This document shows positions 9,276-18,287 of a stretch of 64,000 nt of DNA, piece after piece. The stretch spans positions 248,001 to 312,000 of the forward strand of contig PGCN01000018.1 in assembly GCA_002786385.1 (NCBI GenBank), given 5' to 3'. This DNA is from Flavobacterium sp. FEMGT703F. Lineage in GTDB: Bacteria; Bacteroidota; Bacteroidia; Flavobacteriales; Flavobacteriaceae. A program made the position numbers and the translations under genes. Below the pieces are notes generated by a model. The model did no database searches. It had not been told where the DNA came from and was given only the letters and a program-made list of their open reading frames with translations. Every line of letters begins with the position of its first letter. The stretch's first letter is position 1.

Positions 9276-10712
9276 CTAATTCCAACCCCCGCCGAGGTCA
9301 CGGTACATGTGTACCACAGCGTTGAGTTGTTCTTTTTTGGTTTCCACCAATTCCAATTGCGTTTCCAAAGCGTCTCTTTGTGTCATTAAAACTTCAAAGT
9401 AATCTACTTTGGCCGATTGGAATAAATCGTTTGCTATGTTTATCGAAGTACTTAAAGCCGCTACTTGTTGGGTTTGAAGCGCGTAATTTTTGTTCAAATT
9501 CTCCATCTTTGACAACTGCGTCGCCACTTCCAAATACGCATTTAAAATAGTACGTTCGTAATTGTACAACGCTTGCAACTGACGGGCATTGGCATTTTTA
9601 AACTCGGCTTTAATCGCATTACGGTTGATTAAAGGTGCAGCGATGTCACCAGCCAAAGAGTACAATAGCGACTCAGGCAAGGTAAACAAATATGAAGGTT
9701 TGAAAGCCTGTAACCCATAAGAAGCCGAAATTCCTAAAGACGGATAAAACTCGGCACGAGCGGCTTTGACATCCAGTTTGGCCGCCGCCAATTCCAACTC
9801 TGCCTGTTTGATATCGGGGCGATTGCTGAGCAATTGCGACGGAAGTCCGGCTTTTACCTCGGTTGGATTCAAGTTGAAAAAGCGACTCTTGTCTCTGGCA
9901 ATTTCTTGCGGATAGCGTCCGAGTAAAAAGTTGATTTTGTTTTCGGTTTCTTTGATGCGTTGCAAGATGACGAACTCCAAATTTTGCGAACCCAGCACTT
10001 CGGCTTGGAATTTCTGCACGGCCAATTCTGTTGCGCGGGCGGCTTCTTTTTGGACTTTTACAATTTCCAAAGCGCGTTGTTGCAGCGTGATGTTTTGGCG
10101 AACTATATCGAGTTGGTTGTCGAGCGCGAGTAATTCGTAATACGAATCCGCTACCTCAGCTACCAAATTGGTTACCACAAAATTCTTCCCTTCAACGGTG
10201 GCCAAATAGCGACTCACCGCTGCTTTTTTGGAATTGCGGAGTTTCTTCCAAATATCAACTTCCCAATTGGCATAGGCCGCTATGGTGAAATCGTTGAGCG
10301 GATCGGGCATTTCCACGCCCGGCATTATCTCGGTAGAAGCATCTCCGGCACCTTGACTGGTATAACGACCCACTTTTTCTATTCCGGCACCGGCTTTCAC
10401 GCCTACTGTAGGCAATAAGGCACCTTTGCGAACACGGATGTCGTTTTTAGCGATTTCAATTTCCTGCAAGGTAATCTTCAATTCTTGGTTTTTTTGCAAA
10501 GCGTCAGTAATCAAGTCGTTGAGATACGGATCTTGAAAAAACTGCTTCCAAGGCGTCTTGCCTGTATTGGCGGTATCAGTACTTCCTATAAAAGTTTCCG
10601 GTAGGGCAGGCGATGCTTGTGTTGGCGCAATGGCCGGCGCTTTACAACTTACCACCACCAAAGCCAAACCTATGGGCAAGAAGTAATAGTATAATTTATT
10701 GAGGTAATTCAT
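9276..10712 (-). CDS. Outer-membrane efflux lipoprotein, NodT/OprM type
   Basis: TolC-like channel of a tripartite efflux system, 478 residues. It begins with a lipoprotein signal (FLPIGLALVVVSC, lipobox Cys), which places it among OprM/NodT-type lipid-anchored channels. Two outer-membrane-efflux repeats follow, with the conserved PDIKQAELELAAAKLDVKAA segment in the second. The frame opens at a TTG at 10721, but the ATG at 10712 (MNYLNKL) is preferred; it overlaps the end of the pump gene, indicating coupled translation. Last gene of the MFP-pump-channel operon. Confidence 0.93.
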   Translation of the reverse strand: MNYLNKLYYYFLPIGLALVVVSCKAPAIAPTQASPALPETFIGSTDTANTGKTPWKQFFQDPYLNDLITDALQKNQELKITLQEIEIAKNDIRVRKGALLPTVGVKAGAGIEKVGRYTSQGAGDASTEIMPGVEMPDPLNDFTIAAYANWEVDIWKKLRNSKKAAVSRYLATVEGKNFVVTNLVAEVADSYYELLALDNQLDIVRQNITLQQRALEIVKVQKEAARATELAVQKFQAEVLGSQNLEFVILQRIKETENKINFLLGRYPQEIARDKSRFFNLNPTEVKAGLPSQLLSNRPDIKQAELELAAAKLDVKAARAEFYPSLGISASYGLQAFKPSYLFTLPESLLYSLAGDIAAPLINRNAIKAEFKNANARQLQALYNYERTILNAYLEVATQLSKMENLNKNYALQTQQVAALSTSINIANDLFQSAKVDYFEVLMTQRDALETQLELVETKKEQLNAVVHMYRDLGGGWN

Positions 10713-13700
10713 TGTGGTCAATTTCTTCGGTTAATGGATTTTCTTCTTCTTTTTTGACAAATTTGACTTTCTCGGAGATTCGGCCAAACACATAGTACAA
10801 GCCCGGAATGAGCAACACTCCGAATACTGTTCCCAACAACATTCCTCCTGCGGAAGCAGAGCCAATGGTTCGGTTCCCGATAGCCCCCGGACCCGTGGCA
10901 AAAACCAATGGTATCAATCCGGCAATAAACGCAAACGACGTCATCAAGATAGGACGGAATCGCACCGCAGAACCTTCGATAGCCGCTTGCAAAACGGTGT
11001 CGCCCGCGGCGTGCCTTTGGACGGCGAATTCCACAATCAGTACCGCATTCTTACCCAACAATCCGATAAGCATTACCATGGCCACTTGCGCATAAATGTT
11101 GTTTTCCAAACCAAATAACTTCAGGAATAAGAAAGCCCCGAATACACCGACAGCCAATGATAAAATCACCACGAAAGGCAGGATAAAACTTTCGTACTGA
11201 GCCGCCAAAATGAGGTATACAAAGCCTAAACAAATCAGAAAAATATAGATGGCTTCATTCCCTCTGGCTACCTCATCTTTAGAAATCCCTGCCCAATCGA
11301 TGGCGTATCCTCTGGGTAAAGTTTTAGCCGCGACTTCATTAATCGTGGCGATGGCTTCACCGCTACTGTAGCCCGGAGCTGCTTGCCCGCTGATTTCAGA
11401 AGCGGTGTACATGTTTTGTCGGGTAATTTCGGAAAGACCGTATACTTTTTCCATTTTCATAAAAGCGGAGAACGGTACCATTTCATCACGATCGTTTTTC
11501 ACGTACAATTTTAAGATATCCGAAGGCAAGGCTCTATATTCCGGCGCTGCCTGAACCATTACTTTGTATTGGCGTCCGTATTTGATAAAACTGATTTCGT
11601 AATTACTTCCGATAAGGGTTGACAACGTATTGGTGGCATTTTCGATGGTCACGCCTTTTTGCTGGGCAATATCATTATCGATGCGTAACATATACTGCGG
11701 GAAACTCGCACTGTAAAAAGTAAATACCGAAGACAATTCAGGACGTTTGTTGAGTTCTCGAACAAAGTCGTTGCTCACGGTTTCCATCTTTTTATAATCG
11801 CCCGTTCCGGTTTTATCGAGTAAACGCAACTCAAAACCTCCGGCAGCACCATAACCCGGCACAGCAGGCGGTTGGAAAAACTCGATAGTAGCTCCAGAAA
11901 TATCAGCCGATTTCTCTTCGAGTTCTTTGATGATTTCTTGGCAAGAGTGTGAACGTTCGTCCCAGCTTTTGAGGTTAATCAAACAGGTTCCCGAATTCGC
12001 TCCGGTACCCCCGGTTAAGATTTCGTAACCGGCCAAGGAAGAAACCGATTTTACATCGGGAATCTCTTCGGCTATTTTTTGCAAACGCTCTGAAATTTGA
12101 TTGGTACGCTCCAAAGTGGACCCCGGCGGGGTTTGGATTACGGCATAAAACATCCCTTGGTCCTCATTCGGAATAAATCCGGACGGCACGCTGTTGTTGA
12201 GCAACCAAGTCCCGATACAAAATCCGATAAGCATCCCGAAAGTGAGTGTTCTTCGGTTCACAATGAGCGTAAGTAAGTTTCTGTAACGGTCTGATACACC
12301 CCCGAACCAACGGTTAAACCCTTCTACAATGGCATTGATAGGCGTTTTCTTTTTCGGTTTCCCGTGGGTGTTTTTGAGCATCATGGCACAAAGCGCCGGT
12401 GTTAGTGTTAAAGCTACCAAACCGGATAAAACGATAGCCGTAGCCATAGTAATTGAGAACTGACGGTAGAAAATACCCACCGGTCCCGACATGAAAGCCA
12501 CCGGAATAAATACAGCTGCCATTACAAAGGTGATGGCGATGATGGCACCACTAACTTCATGCATGGCTTCTTTGGTAGCTTTGCGGGCCGAAAGATGTTG
12601 GGTTTCCATTTTGGCGTGGACAGCCTCAATAACTACGATAGCATTATCTACCACAATCCCGATGGCTAATACCAAAGCGAAAAGTGTGATTAAGTTAAGT
12701 GTGATGCCAAAGTATTGCATGAACATAAATGTTCCGATTAAAGAGACCGGAACTGCAATGGCCGGGATTAAGGTAGAACGCCAGTCTCCTAAGAACAAAA
12801 AGACTACAATCCCAACCAACAAGAACGCTTCGATTAGGGTGTGAATTACTTTTTCGATAGAAGCGTCAAGGAATTTGGACACGTCGTAACTGATTTCATA
12901 ATCCATGCCTTTAGGGAAGGTGGACGCTTTGATTTCTTTGAGTTTCGCTTTTACGTCTTCGATAACCTGGCTCGCATTACTGCCGTAAGACTGTTTTAAA
13001 ACGATGGCCGCCGAAGGTTTCCCGTTCAAATTCGAATAAATATCGTACATGGAGCTTCCGAACTCGACAGTGGCCACATCTTTCAAACGCAAGATTTCAC
13101 CGTTGGGCGTGGCTCTTAAGATGATATTGTTGTACTGCTCTTTAGTGGTAAAACGTCCGGGATATTTTAATACATACTCAAACGATTGGGATCGCTTTCC
13201 GGAACTTTCTCCGGTTTTCCCGGGTGAGGCCTCTAAACTTTGTTGGGCTAACGCTTCCATCACTTCTTCAGCTGAAATTTTGTAGGCCAACATACGGTCG
13301 GGTTTCAACCAAATACGCATGGCATATTCTCTGTTCCCTAAAATATCGGCAACACCTACCCCATCTACTCGTTTGAGTTCGGGTAAGATGTTGATATCGG
13401 CAAAATTGAAGAGGAACTTTTGGTCGGTATTTTTATCGGTACTATACAAGTTGACATACATCAACATGTTCGATTCTTCTCGGGTAATCTTTACCCCTTC
13501 GCGCACCACCAACGGCGGTAATTTATTCACCACCGAAGCCACACGGTTTTGGACGTTGAGTGAGGCTTGATTGGGATCAGTACCCAAATTGAAGACTACT
13601 TGTATGGTTCCTTCTCCGTCGTTACCGGCATCGGAGGCCATGTATTTCATGCCCGGTACTCCGTTGAGCGCGCGTTCGAGCGGTAAAATGGCGGATTTCA

Positions 13701-13872
13701 CCATTAGCTCGTTGTTGGCTCCCGGATATTCTACGGTTACATTTACTTTGGGCGGAGAAATAGAGGGAAACTGTGTCACCGGCAAGGCCACCAGGGCTAA
13801 GGCTCCCATGAAAACGATAATCAATGAGATGACAATAGACAACACCGGTCTTTGTATAAACTTGTTAAACAT
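10696..13872 (-). CDS. RND multidrug efflux pump, HAE1 (AcrB) family
   Basis: Inner-membrane proton-driven exporter, 1058 residues, the normal size for hydrophobe/amphiphile efflux pumps. The first helix (FIQRPVLSIVISLIIVFMG), two large periplasmic loops and 12 predicted transmembrane helices are in place. The helix 10 lysine is conserved (LLGKNAVLIVEF). In helix 4 the motif is GIVVDNAIVVIEA: the first of the two AcrB aspartates (D407) is present but the second position is Asn. It is flanked by its fusion protein and channel, 23 nt after the former and overlapping the latter. Substrates cannot be read from sequence. Confidence 0.95.
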   Translation of the reverse strand: MFNKFIQRPVLSIVISLIIVFMGALALVALPVTQFPSISPPKVNVTVEYPGANNELMVKSAILPLERALNGVPGMKYMASDAGNDGEGTIQVVFNLGTDPNQASLNVQNRVASVVNKLPPLVVREGVKITREESNMLMYVNLYSTDKNTDQKFLFNFADINILPELKRVDGVGVADILGNREYAMRIWLKPDRMLAYKISAEEVMEALAQQSLEASPGKTGESSGKRSQSFEYVLKYPGRFTTKEQYNNIILRATPNGEILRLKDVATVEFGSSMYDIYSNLNGKPSAAIVLKQSYGSNASQVIEDVKAKLKEIKASTFPKGMDYEISYDVSKFLDASIEKVIHTLIEAFLLVGIVVFLFLGDWRSTLIPAIAVPVSLIGTFMFMQYFGITLNLITLFALVLAIGIVVDNAIVVIEAVHAKMETQHLSARKATKEAMHEVSGAIIAITFVMAAVFIPVAFMSGPVGIFYRQFSITMATAIVLSGLVALTLTPALCAMMLKNTHGKPKKKTPINAIVEGFNRWFGGVSDRYRNLLTLIVNRRTLTFGMLIGFCIGTWLLNNSVPSGFIPNEDQGMFYAVIQTPPGSTLERTNQISERLQKIAEEIPDVKSVSSLAGYEILTGGTGANSGTCLINLKSWDERSHSCQEIIKELEEKSADISGATIEFFQPPAVPGYGAAGGFELRLLDKTGTGDYKKMETVSNDFVRELNKRPELSSVFTFYSASFPQYMLRIDNDIAQQKGVTIENATNTLSTLIGSNYEISFIKYGRQYKVMVQAAPEYRALPSDILKLYVKNDRDEMVPFSAFMKMEKVYGLSEITRQNMYTASEISGQAAPGYSSGEAIATINEVAAKTLPRGYAIDWAGISKDEVARGNEAIYIFLICLGFVYLILAAQYESFILPFVVILSLAVGVFGAFLFLKLFGLENNIYAQVAMVMLIGLLGKNAVLIVEFAVQRHAAGDTVLQAAIEGSAVRFRPILMTSFAFIAGLIPLVFATGPGAIGNRTIGSASAGGMLLGTVFGVLLIPGLYYVFGRISEKVKFVKKEEENPLTEEIDHNELPQ

Positions 13873-13895
13873 GAGGTATCAAATTAAGGGTTGGA

Positions 13896-14978
13896 CTATT
13901 CGGCTTTGAGTTTCAAATGAGCGATGACTTCCTCCGGTTTGAGGAAAGTGAATTCGATTTTCTCATCGTCTTTGGCTTTTTGAACACCATCGAGAAGGAT
14001 TTTATCATCGGCTGTCAGTCCGCTTTGTACCACATATAAATCGGGCATCTCTGCGCTTATCGTAATTTCTTTAGATTTGAGTTTATGATTGGCATCGACT
14101 ACAAAGACATATTTTTTATCTTGGATTTCATAGGTTGCTTTTTGCGGAATCAACAAAGCGTTTTTCAGCGGCATAACCATTTGGACTTTTCCGGTTTCGC
14201 CATTTTTAAGCAACTTGTCGGGATTAGGGAAACCGGCGCGAAAGGCGATATTTCCGGTCTCGCTGTCGAATTCTCCTTCGATTACTTCAACTTTTCCTTT
14301 GTACGGCAAAGGCTGATTGTTGGCCAAAAGTAAAGTTACTGTTGGATTGCCACGGTCTTTGATGTGCGTTTGGTAATCGAGGTATTCCGGTTCGGACACG
14401 TTGAAATAGGCAAACATTTTGCTGTTATCGGACAAGCTGGTTAGCAATTCACCTTCCTCGATTAGGCTACCCAACTTCATGGGAATGCGGTCGATGATAC
14501 CGGCAAAAGGCGCACGGATTTCGGTAAAAGACAGATGCAATTTGGCTAAGGCTACCTCAGCATTCGCTTGGTCTAATTTGGCTTGCGCGATGGCTTGTTC
14601 GTTTTTGGAAACGATGTTTTTATCGGCTAAGGTTTTGGCATTGCGCCATTCGATTTCGGCTGCTTTGGCTTCGGCTTGCGCTTTGAGCAATTCGGCTTCG
14701 TATAATTTCGGCATGATGCGGAACAATAACTGCCCGGCACTCACGTGTTGTCCTTCATCGACATAAATATTTTGAAGGTATCCTTTTTCCTGAGCGCGTA
14801 ACTCGATGTTTCGCACAGAACGAATTTGGGAGACATATTCTTTGGTAAATGTGGTATCGATTACCAGCGGTGCTGTAACGGTGAATTTACCGGTTTCTTC
14901 TTTTTCTGCTGTTTTGTTTGAGCAACTGTTTAAGCCCAACAAGGCCACTAAGCCCAGTAACATGACTGATTTGTACAT
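13896..14978 (-). CDS. RND efflux membrane fusion protein (lipoprotein)
   Basis: Periplasmic adaptor that joins pump and channel, 360 residues. It has a lipoprotein signal (LLGLVALLGLNSC) and then a biotinyl-lipoyl half-motif (LRAQEKGYLQNIYVDEGQHV), an alpha-helical hairpin rich in Ala/Glu/Lys (about residues 95-150), the second lipoyl half (IRAPFAGIIDRIPMKLGSLI) and beta-barrel and membrane-proximal domains. It is the first gene of the operon; the pump follows after 23 nt. No local TetR or MarR regulator is visible. Confidence 0.94.
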   Translation of the reverse strand: MYKSVMLLGLVALLGLNSCSNKTAEKEETGKFTVTAPLVIDTTFTKEYVSQIRSVRNIELRAQEKGYLQNIYVDEGQHVSAGQLLFRIMPKLYEAELLKAQAEAKAAEIEWRNAKTLADKNIVSKNEQAIAQAKLDQANAEVALAKLHLSFTEIRAPFAGIIDRIPMKLGSLIEEGELLTSLSDNSKMFAYFNVSEPEYLDYQTHIKDRGNPTVTLLLANNQPLPYKGKVEVIEGEFDSETGNIAFRAGFPNPDKLLKNGETGKVQMVMPLKNALLIPQKATYEIQDKKYVFVVDANHKLKSKEITISAEMPDLYVVQSGLTADDKILLDGVQKAKDDEKIEFTFLKPEEVIAHLKLKAE

Positions 14979-15059
14979 GACTATTTTTTTGATTTTTTAT
15001 AACTGTTTTAACTAATGCAGGAAAACCTCCAAGGGTTAGGAACGGAATAAAAAATCAAA

Positions 15060-15455
15060 TCACAGTCGAAGTACTCTTAGGCTTATAAAGTTGTGACGTG
15101 GTAAACGCGAGCTGTTTTCCCTGTAGTAATTTTGGGAAATGGCGGAATTGAAAGTGGTAGTGGCTATCCAATCGAATAGTAATCCGACTGTTTTGGGAAA
15201 ATCAATTGAGACTGCTTGTTTTTCTGCAAACTCTTGCTCGAATTCGTTTTCCTCGTTATCGTTACCGTTGACCAACTCGCATTTGGAGAACTCAAAGAGG
15301 TTGGCAGTTTCGTTAAATTGAATGCGCTCTGATTTTGAGGCAACCTCATCTGAGGTTTGGATATGATAAGCAATGGGTGATGCAGCGTAGCATTGACCAC
15401 TTAAAGTCGACACTATGCTGAATAAAAAGCAATATAAAAACAGTCTTTTGCTCAC
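15060..15455 (-). CDS. Small secreted protein of unknown function
   Basis: About 131 residues, not recognised. A signal peptide is clear (RLFLYCFLFSIVSTLSGQCYA) and is followed by a short acidic region (NGNDNEENEFEQEFAEKQ) and a C-terminus rich in Arg and Leu. No ATG is available; GTG at 15455 puts the signal peptide at the start, whereas TTG at 15488 would add 11 polar residues. A near-consensus -7 element at 15486-15493 fits the GTG. It lies 81 nt upstream of the efflux operon on the same strand, so it may be its leading gene. The call rests on the signal peptide and open frame only. Confidence 0.55.
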   Translation of the reverse strand: MSKRLFLYCFLFSIVSTLSGQCYAASPIAYHIQTSDEVASKSERIQFNETANLFEFSKCELVNGNDNEENEFEQEFAEKQAVSIDFPKTVGLLFDWIATTTFNSAISQNYYRENSSRLPRHNFISLRVLRL

Positions 15456-15700
15456 CTTTACCCTAATTTGAACTGAATTTCGGCACAAAATAAAGTCTAT
15501 TTTTTTACGGTTGTACTATGGCTTTGGGAGATTTAAGGGAAACTTAAGTTGGAAGTACAATGTAAGAAGTACTAAGTGGGAAGTACGAAGTACGATGAAC
15601 GAAATGCGGAGTATGATGTATCACTTGTGGTTTGATGGTTTTGGAGAATAGCTTGATACTTTAACATCAGGCTTAAACCGTATTGTTTATTTTGGTTGGC

Positions 15701-16456
15701 TTAATAATAAGTGTAAGTAATCAAAACTTCCGCATTGTCGTTGGTTTGCGTAAGGGGAAAATCGTTTGAGTCATAGGTGAAATTATAATTAGTAGTATAG
15801 ACAGGAACACCCGGTTGATAAAGATTGTTTTGTATAAGATTATGATTAATTGAAGTGGCAAAAAAACCATCATTTGCATAAGCTATTTCATCAAAACCGA
15901 TAACGTTCTTGAATGGACTATTTTTATTATCATAAAAACATGTTAGTGATAGATTGCCCATATTTTGAACCATACTGCTTATTTCTCCATTACTAAAAAA
16001 TATTGTATTGTTATACTCTAATACATTTTGATTTATTAAGTCGCCACTATAGCCAATTGCTGTGACACTCCCGTCTGAATTATGGTTGAAAGTAACTCTT
16101 GTCCCGCTTTCTGATTGATAAAGCAGTTTTAATATCGAAGCGATTTTGTTTGCTGAGTTGTAATTGAAAATACGTGTTTCGATTAAAGCATCATCAATAT
16201 CAAAGTAATCGATTTTAGTAACCAAATCTCCGGTGTAGGTATAAACGCCTCTTCTGAGAAAATTAGTAGTAGATTGAGTAGATTGAACCATTTTCAATCC
16301 ATTATAGGTGAAATCAGATATATATTCTGATTGAGGTGTTGTTTGCACAATTCTTTTAACGAGTATAGAATTTTGAGCAGTTGAATCACTTTCACTTGGA
16401 GAACAAGATTGAAAGAAAACAAATAAAAGAGACAACAAACGGATAATTATTTTCAT
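15701..16456 (-). CDS. Putative lipoprotein with YD/RHS-like repeats
   Basis: A 251-residue exported lipoprotein: LLFVFFQSC ends in a lipobox cysteine followed by SPSESDST. The mature part has repeated patterns of the kind YTGDLVTKIDYFD, YNSANKIASILKL and FNHNSDGSVTAIGY, the loose YD-repeat style common in small Bacteroidota lipoproteins. No catalytic residues are visible and the role is unknown. Single gene with candidate promoter at 16479-16507. Confidence 0.75.
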   Translation of the reverse strand: MKIIIRLLSLLFVFFQSCSPSESDSTAQNSILVKRIVQTTPQSEYISDFTYNGLKMVQSTQSTTNFLRRGVYTYTGDLVTKIDYFDIDDALIETRIFNYNSANKIASILKLLYQSESGTRVTFNHNSDGSVTAIGYSGDLINQNVLEYNNTIFFSNGEISSMVQNMGNLSLTCFYDNKNSPFKNVIGFDEIAYANDGFFATSINHNLIQNNLYQPGVPVYTTNYNFTYDSNDFPLTQTNDNAEVLITYTYY

Positions 16457-16478
16457 AATGTTGCTTTGGATTATGCTT

Positions 16479-16507
16479 TAAAAGTATTAAAAAATAAAAC
16501 TAAACAA
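16479..16507 (-). promoter_or_regulatory. Candidate promoter of the lipoprotein gene
   Basis: On the minus strand a TTG (16507-16505) is followed after 18 nt by TACTTTTA (16486-16479), one base off TAnnTTTG. The start codon is about 23 nt downstream. Confidence 0.45.
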
Positions 16508-16570
16508 AAAAGTTGAAAATATTATCATCAAACTGATGTAGAAAAAAAGCAAACTAAAGTCTGCCTACCT

Positions 16571-16587
16571 GAAGCCCACAGGGCTTC
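16571..16587. repeat. Short perfect inverted repeat
   Basis: GAAGCCC-aca-GGGCTTC forms a 7-bp hairpin in the gap between the lipoprotein gene and tRNA-Asn. The surrounding bases 16560-16665 have the higher GC and palindromic look of dispersed intergenic repeats. Confidence 0.5.
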
Positions 16588-16670
16588 CTCCTCTTAATAT
16601 CACACGAGCGTAGCGACTGCCGAAGGAAATCCCTCATGGGCTCTTATCGCCCAAGAGTGGTCGCAAATGA

Positions 16671-16700
16671 AAAAGCCTGATACTTTCGTATCAGGCTTTT
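16671..16700 (-). terminator. Terminator of tRNA-Asn
   Basis: AAAAGCCTGATAC and GTATCAGGCTTTT form a 13-bp perfect stem with a 4-nt loop, 6 nt beyond the 3' end of the tRNA, with T-runs on both strands. Confidence 0.85.
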
Positions 16701-16706
16701 GTTTTG

Positions 16707-16780
16707 CTCCCCCTCTTGGGCTCGAACCAAGGACCCTCTGATTAACAGTCAGATGCTCTAACCAACTGAGCTAAGGAGGA
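16707..16780 (-). tRNA. tRNA-Asn (anticodon GTT)
   Basis: A 74-nt cloverleaf on the minus strand. The acceptor stem is TCCTCCT with AGGGGGA (one G-U), the D-arm is AGCTCAGTTGGTTAGAGC, the anticodon loop is CTGTTAA with anticodon GTT, and the T-arm has GGTTCGAGCC. The discriminator is G and the CCA end is not encoded. Confidence 0.97.
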
Positions 16781-16863
16781 AGATGTTATATCTTTTAAGC
16801 GGTTGCAAAGATAGAACGAATTTTATTTTTTGCAAATAAAAATGAATAAAATTTCAAAAAAAA

Positions 16864-18210
16864 TTACTTGCCTACTATCGCTTTGTAAATGTCGTTTCCG
16901 TTAGCAAACAACAATAATGTAATAAGTAAAACAAAGCCAACCAATTGCGCTTTTTCCATGAACTTATCACTTGGTTTTTTGCCCGAGATCATTTCGTATA
17001 ACAAGAACATTACATGACCTCCATCTAAGGCCGGAATCGGTAATAAATTCATTACTCCCAACATGATTGACAACAAAGCGGTGATGCTCCAAAACACTTC
17101 CCAACTCCAACTGTCCGGAAATACATTGTAGATGGCATGGAATCCGCCAACTCCTTTATAAGCTCCGGTACTTGGATTGAAGATTAGTTTTAACTGTTTC
17201 CAGTAATTTTCCAATTGTGTAAATCCTTTCTCAATTCCGATCGGAATAGACTCGAAGAAACCGAATGTTTCAGTGTTAAATTTGTAATAACCTAACTTCT
17301 CTAAATTGGCTTCGGTAACTTCAGCCGGACCAATACCCAACTTACCTTCTTGGTTTACCGATAAAGTTACCGGGGTTTCTTTACCATCACGCAAGACAAC
17401 AGCAGCAACCTGCTTGCCTTTATGAGCGGCAAAAATAGCTTTTGATTGGTCAAAATATCTTAACGCTTGTCCGTTAACCGAAACAAAAATATCTTTAGGC
17501 TTTAATTGTTCTTTGTTAGGTGAATTATCGGCAAATCCGCCCACTACGAAAGGCATTCTCAAGCTAATCAACGACTTTTTATCTTGATCGATAAACTTCC
17601 CGATAAAATTGTTAGGCAGATTTATAGTTGTTTCTTGACCATTGCGATTCACTATTACGGTTTTGGCCATTAAAACATCCATATTCACAGACGGTTCAAA
17701 CTTTTCGATGGGCTTGCCATCAATAGCCACTAACTTATCTCCGGTTTTAATACCCGCTTTTTCCAACTCTGTATTGTGTACCCAAACACCATCTTTTATG
17801 TTAGCGTTTTCGATGTATTTTTCGCCATAAAAGAAAGTCATCCCAATGTAAATAATGAACGCCAAAATGAAATTTACCGTCACTCCACCCAACATAATGA
17901 TTAAGCGTTGCCAGGCTGGTTTAGAACGGAATTCCCAAGGTTGCGGCTCTTGTGCCAATTGCTCCGTATCCATACTTTCATCTATCATACCCGAGATTTT
18001 AACATAACCACCCAAAGGCAACCAACCGATGCCGTATTCGGTTTCACCTATTTTCTTTTTGAGCAGTGAATATTTAATATCGAAAAATAAATAGAACTTT
18101 TCGACTCTGGTTTTGAATAATTTGGCCGGAATAAAGTGCCCTAATTCGTGAAGAATGATAAGTATTGATAAACTCAGCAAAAACTGAGAGAGCTTGATTG
18201 CAATTTCCAT
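16864..18210 (-). CDS. rseP: Site-2 zinc metalloprotease RseP (M50)
   Basis: Intramembrane protease, 448 residues. The zinc motif HELGH lies at residues 21-25 in the first helix and the distal LDG motif (LLPIPALDGGH) near residue 395. Between them lie two PDZ-like domains (around GIKTGDKLVAIDGKPIEKF and KPKDIFVSVNGQALRYF) and membrane segments. The family cleaves anti-sigma factors and signal-peptide remnants. Single gene; a TAnnTTTG box lies 29 nt before the ATG. Confidence 0.95.
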   Translation of the reverse strand: MEIAIKLSQFLLSLSILIILHELGHFIPAKLFKTRVEKFYLFFDIKYSLLKKKIGETEYGIGWLPLGGYVKISGMIDESMDTEQLAQEPQPWEFRSKPAWQRLIIMLGGVTVNFILAFIIYIGMTFFYGEKYIENANIKDGVWVHNTELEKAGIKTGDKLVAIDGKPIEKFEPSVNMDVLMAKTVIVNRNGQETTINLPNNFIGKFIDQDKKSLISLRMPFVVGGFADNSPNKEQLKPKDIFVSVNGQALRYFDQSKAIFAAHKGKQVAAVVLRDGKETPVTLSVNQEGKLGIGPAEVTEANLEKLGYYKFNTETFGFFESIPIGIEKGFTQLENYWKQLKLIFNPSTGAYKGVGGFHAIYNVFPDSWSWEVFWSITALLSIMLGVMNLLPIPALDGGHVMFLLYEMISGKKPSDKFMEKAQLVGFVLLITLLLFANGNDIYKAIVGK

Positions 18211-18239
18211 GTGTTAAACTGTCATTTCTTTTAAACGCA

Positions 18240-18247
18240 CAAAAGTA
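18240..18247 (-). promoter_or_regulatory. Candidate -7 promoter element of rseP
   Basis: TACTTTTG on the minus strand matches TAnnTTTG exactly, 29 nt before the rseP start. It directly follows a small inverted repeat, AAGGT-gaaa-ACCTT. No -33 TTG is seen. Confidence 0.55.
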
Positions 18248-18287
18248 AGGTTTTCACCTTACTCCTGCATATATTATTTGTGTTTGG

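Noticed and set aside
9053..9301. 82-codon minus-strand ORF between the protease and efflux genes
   Set aside because: It overlaps the end of the channel gene in another frame and runs through that operon's terminator hairpin; the product has no signal or domain.
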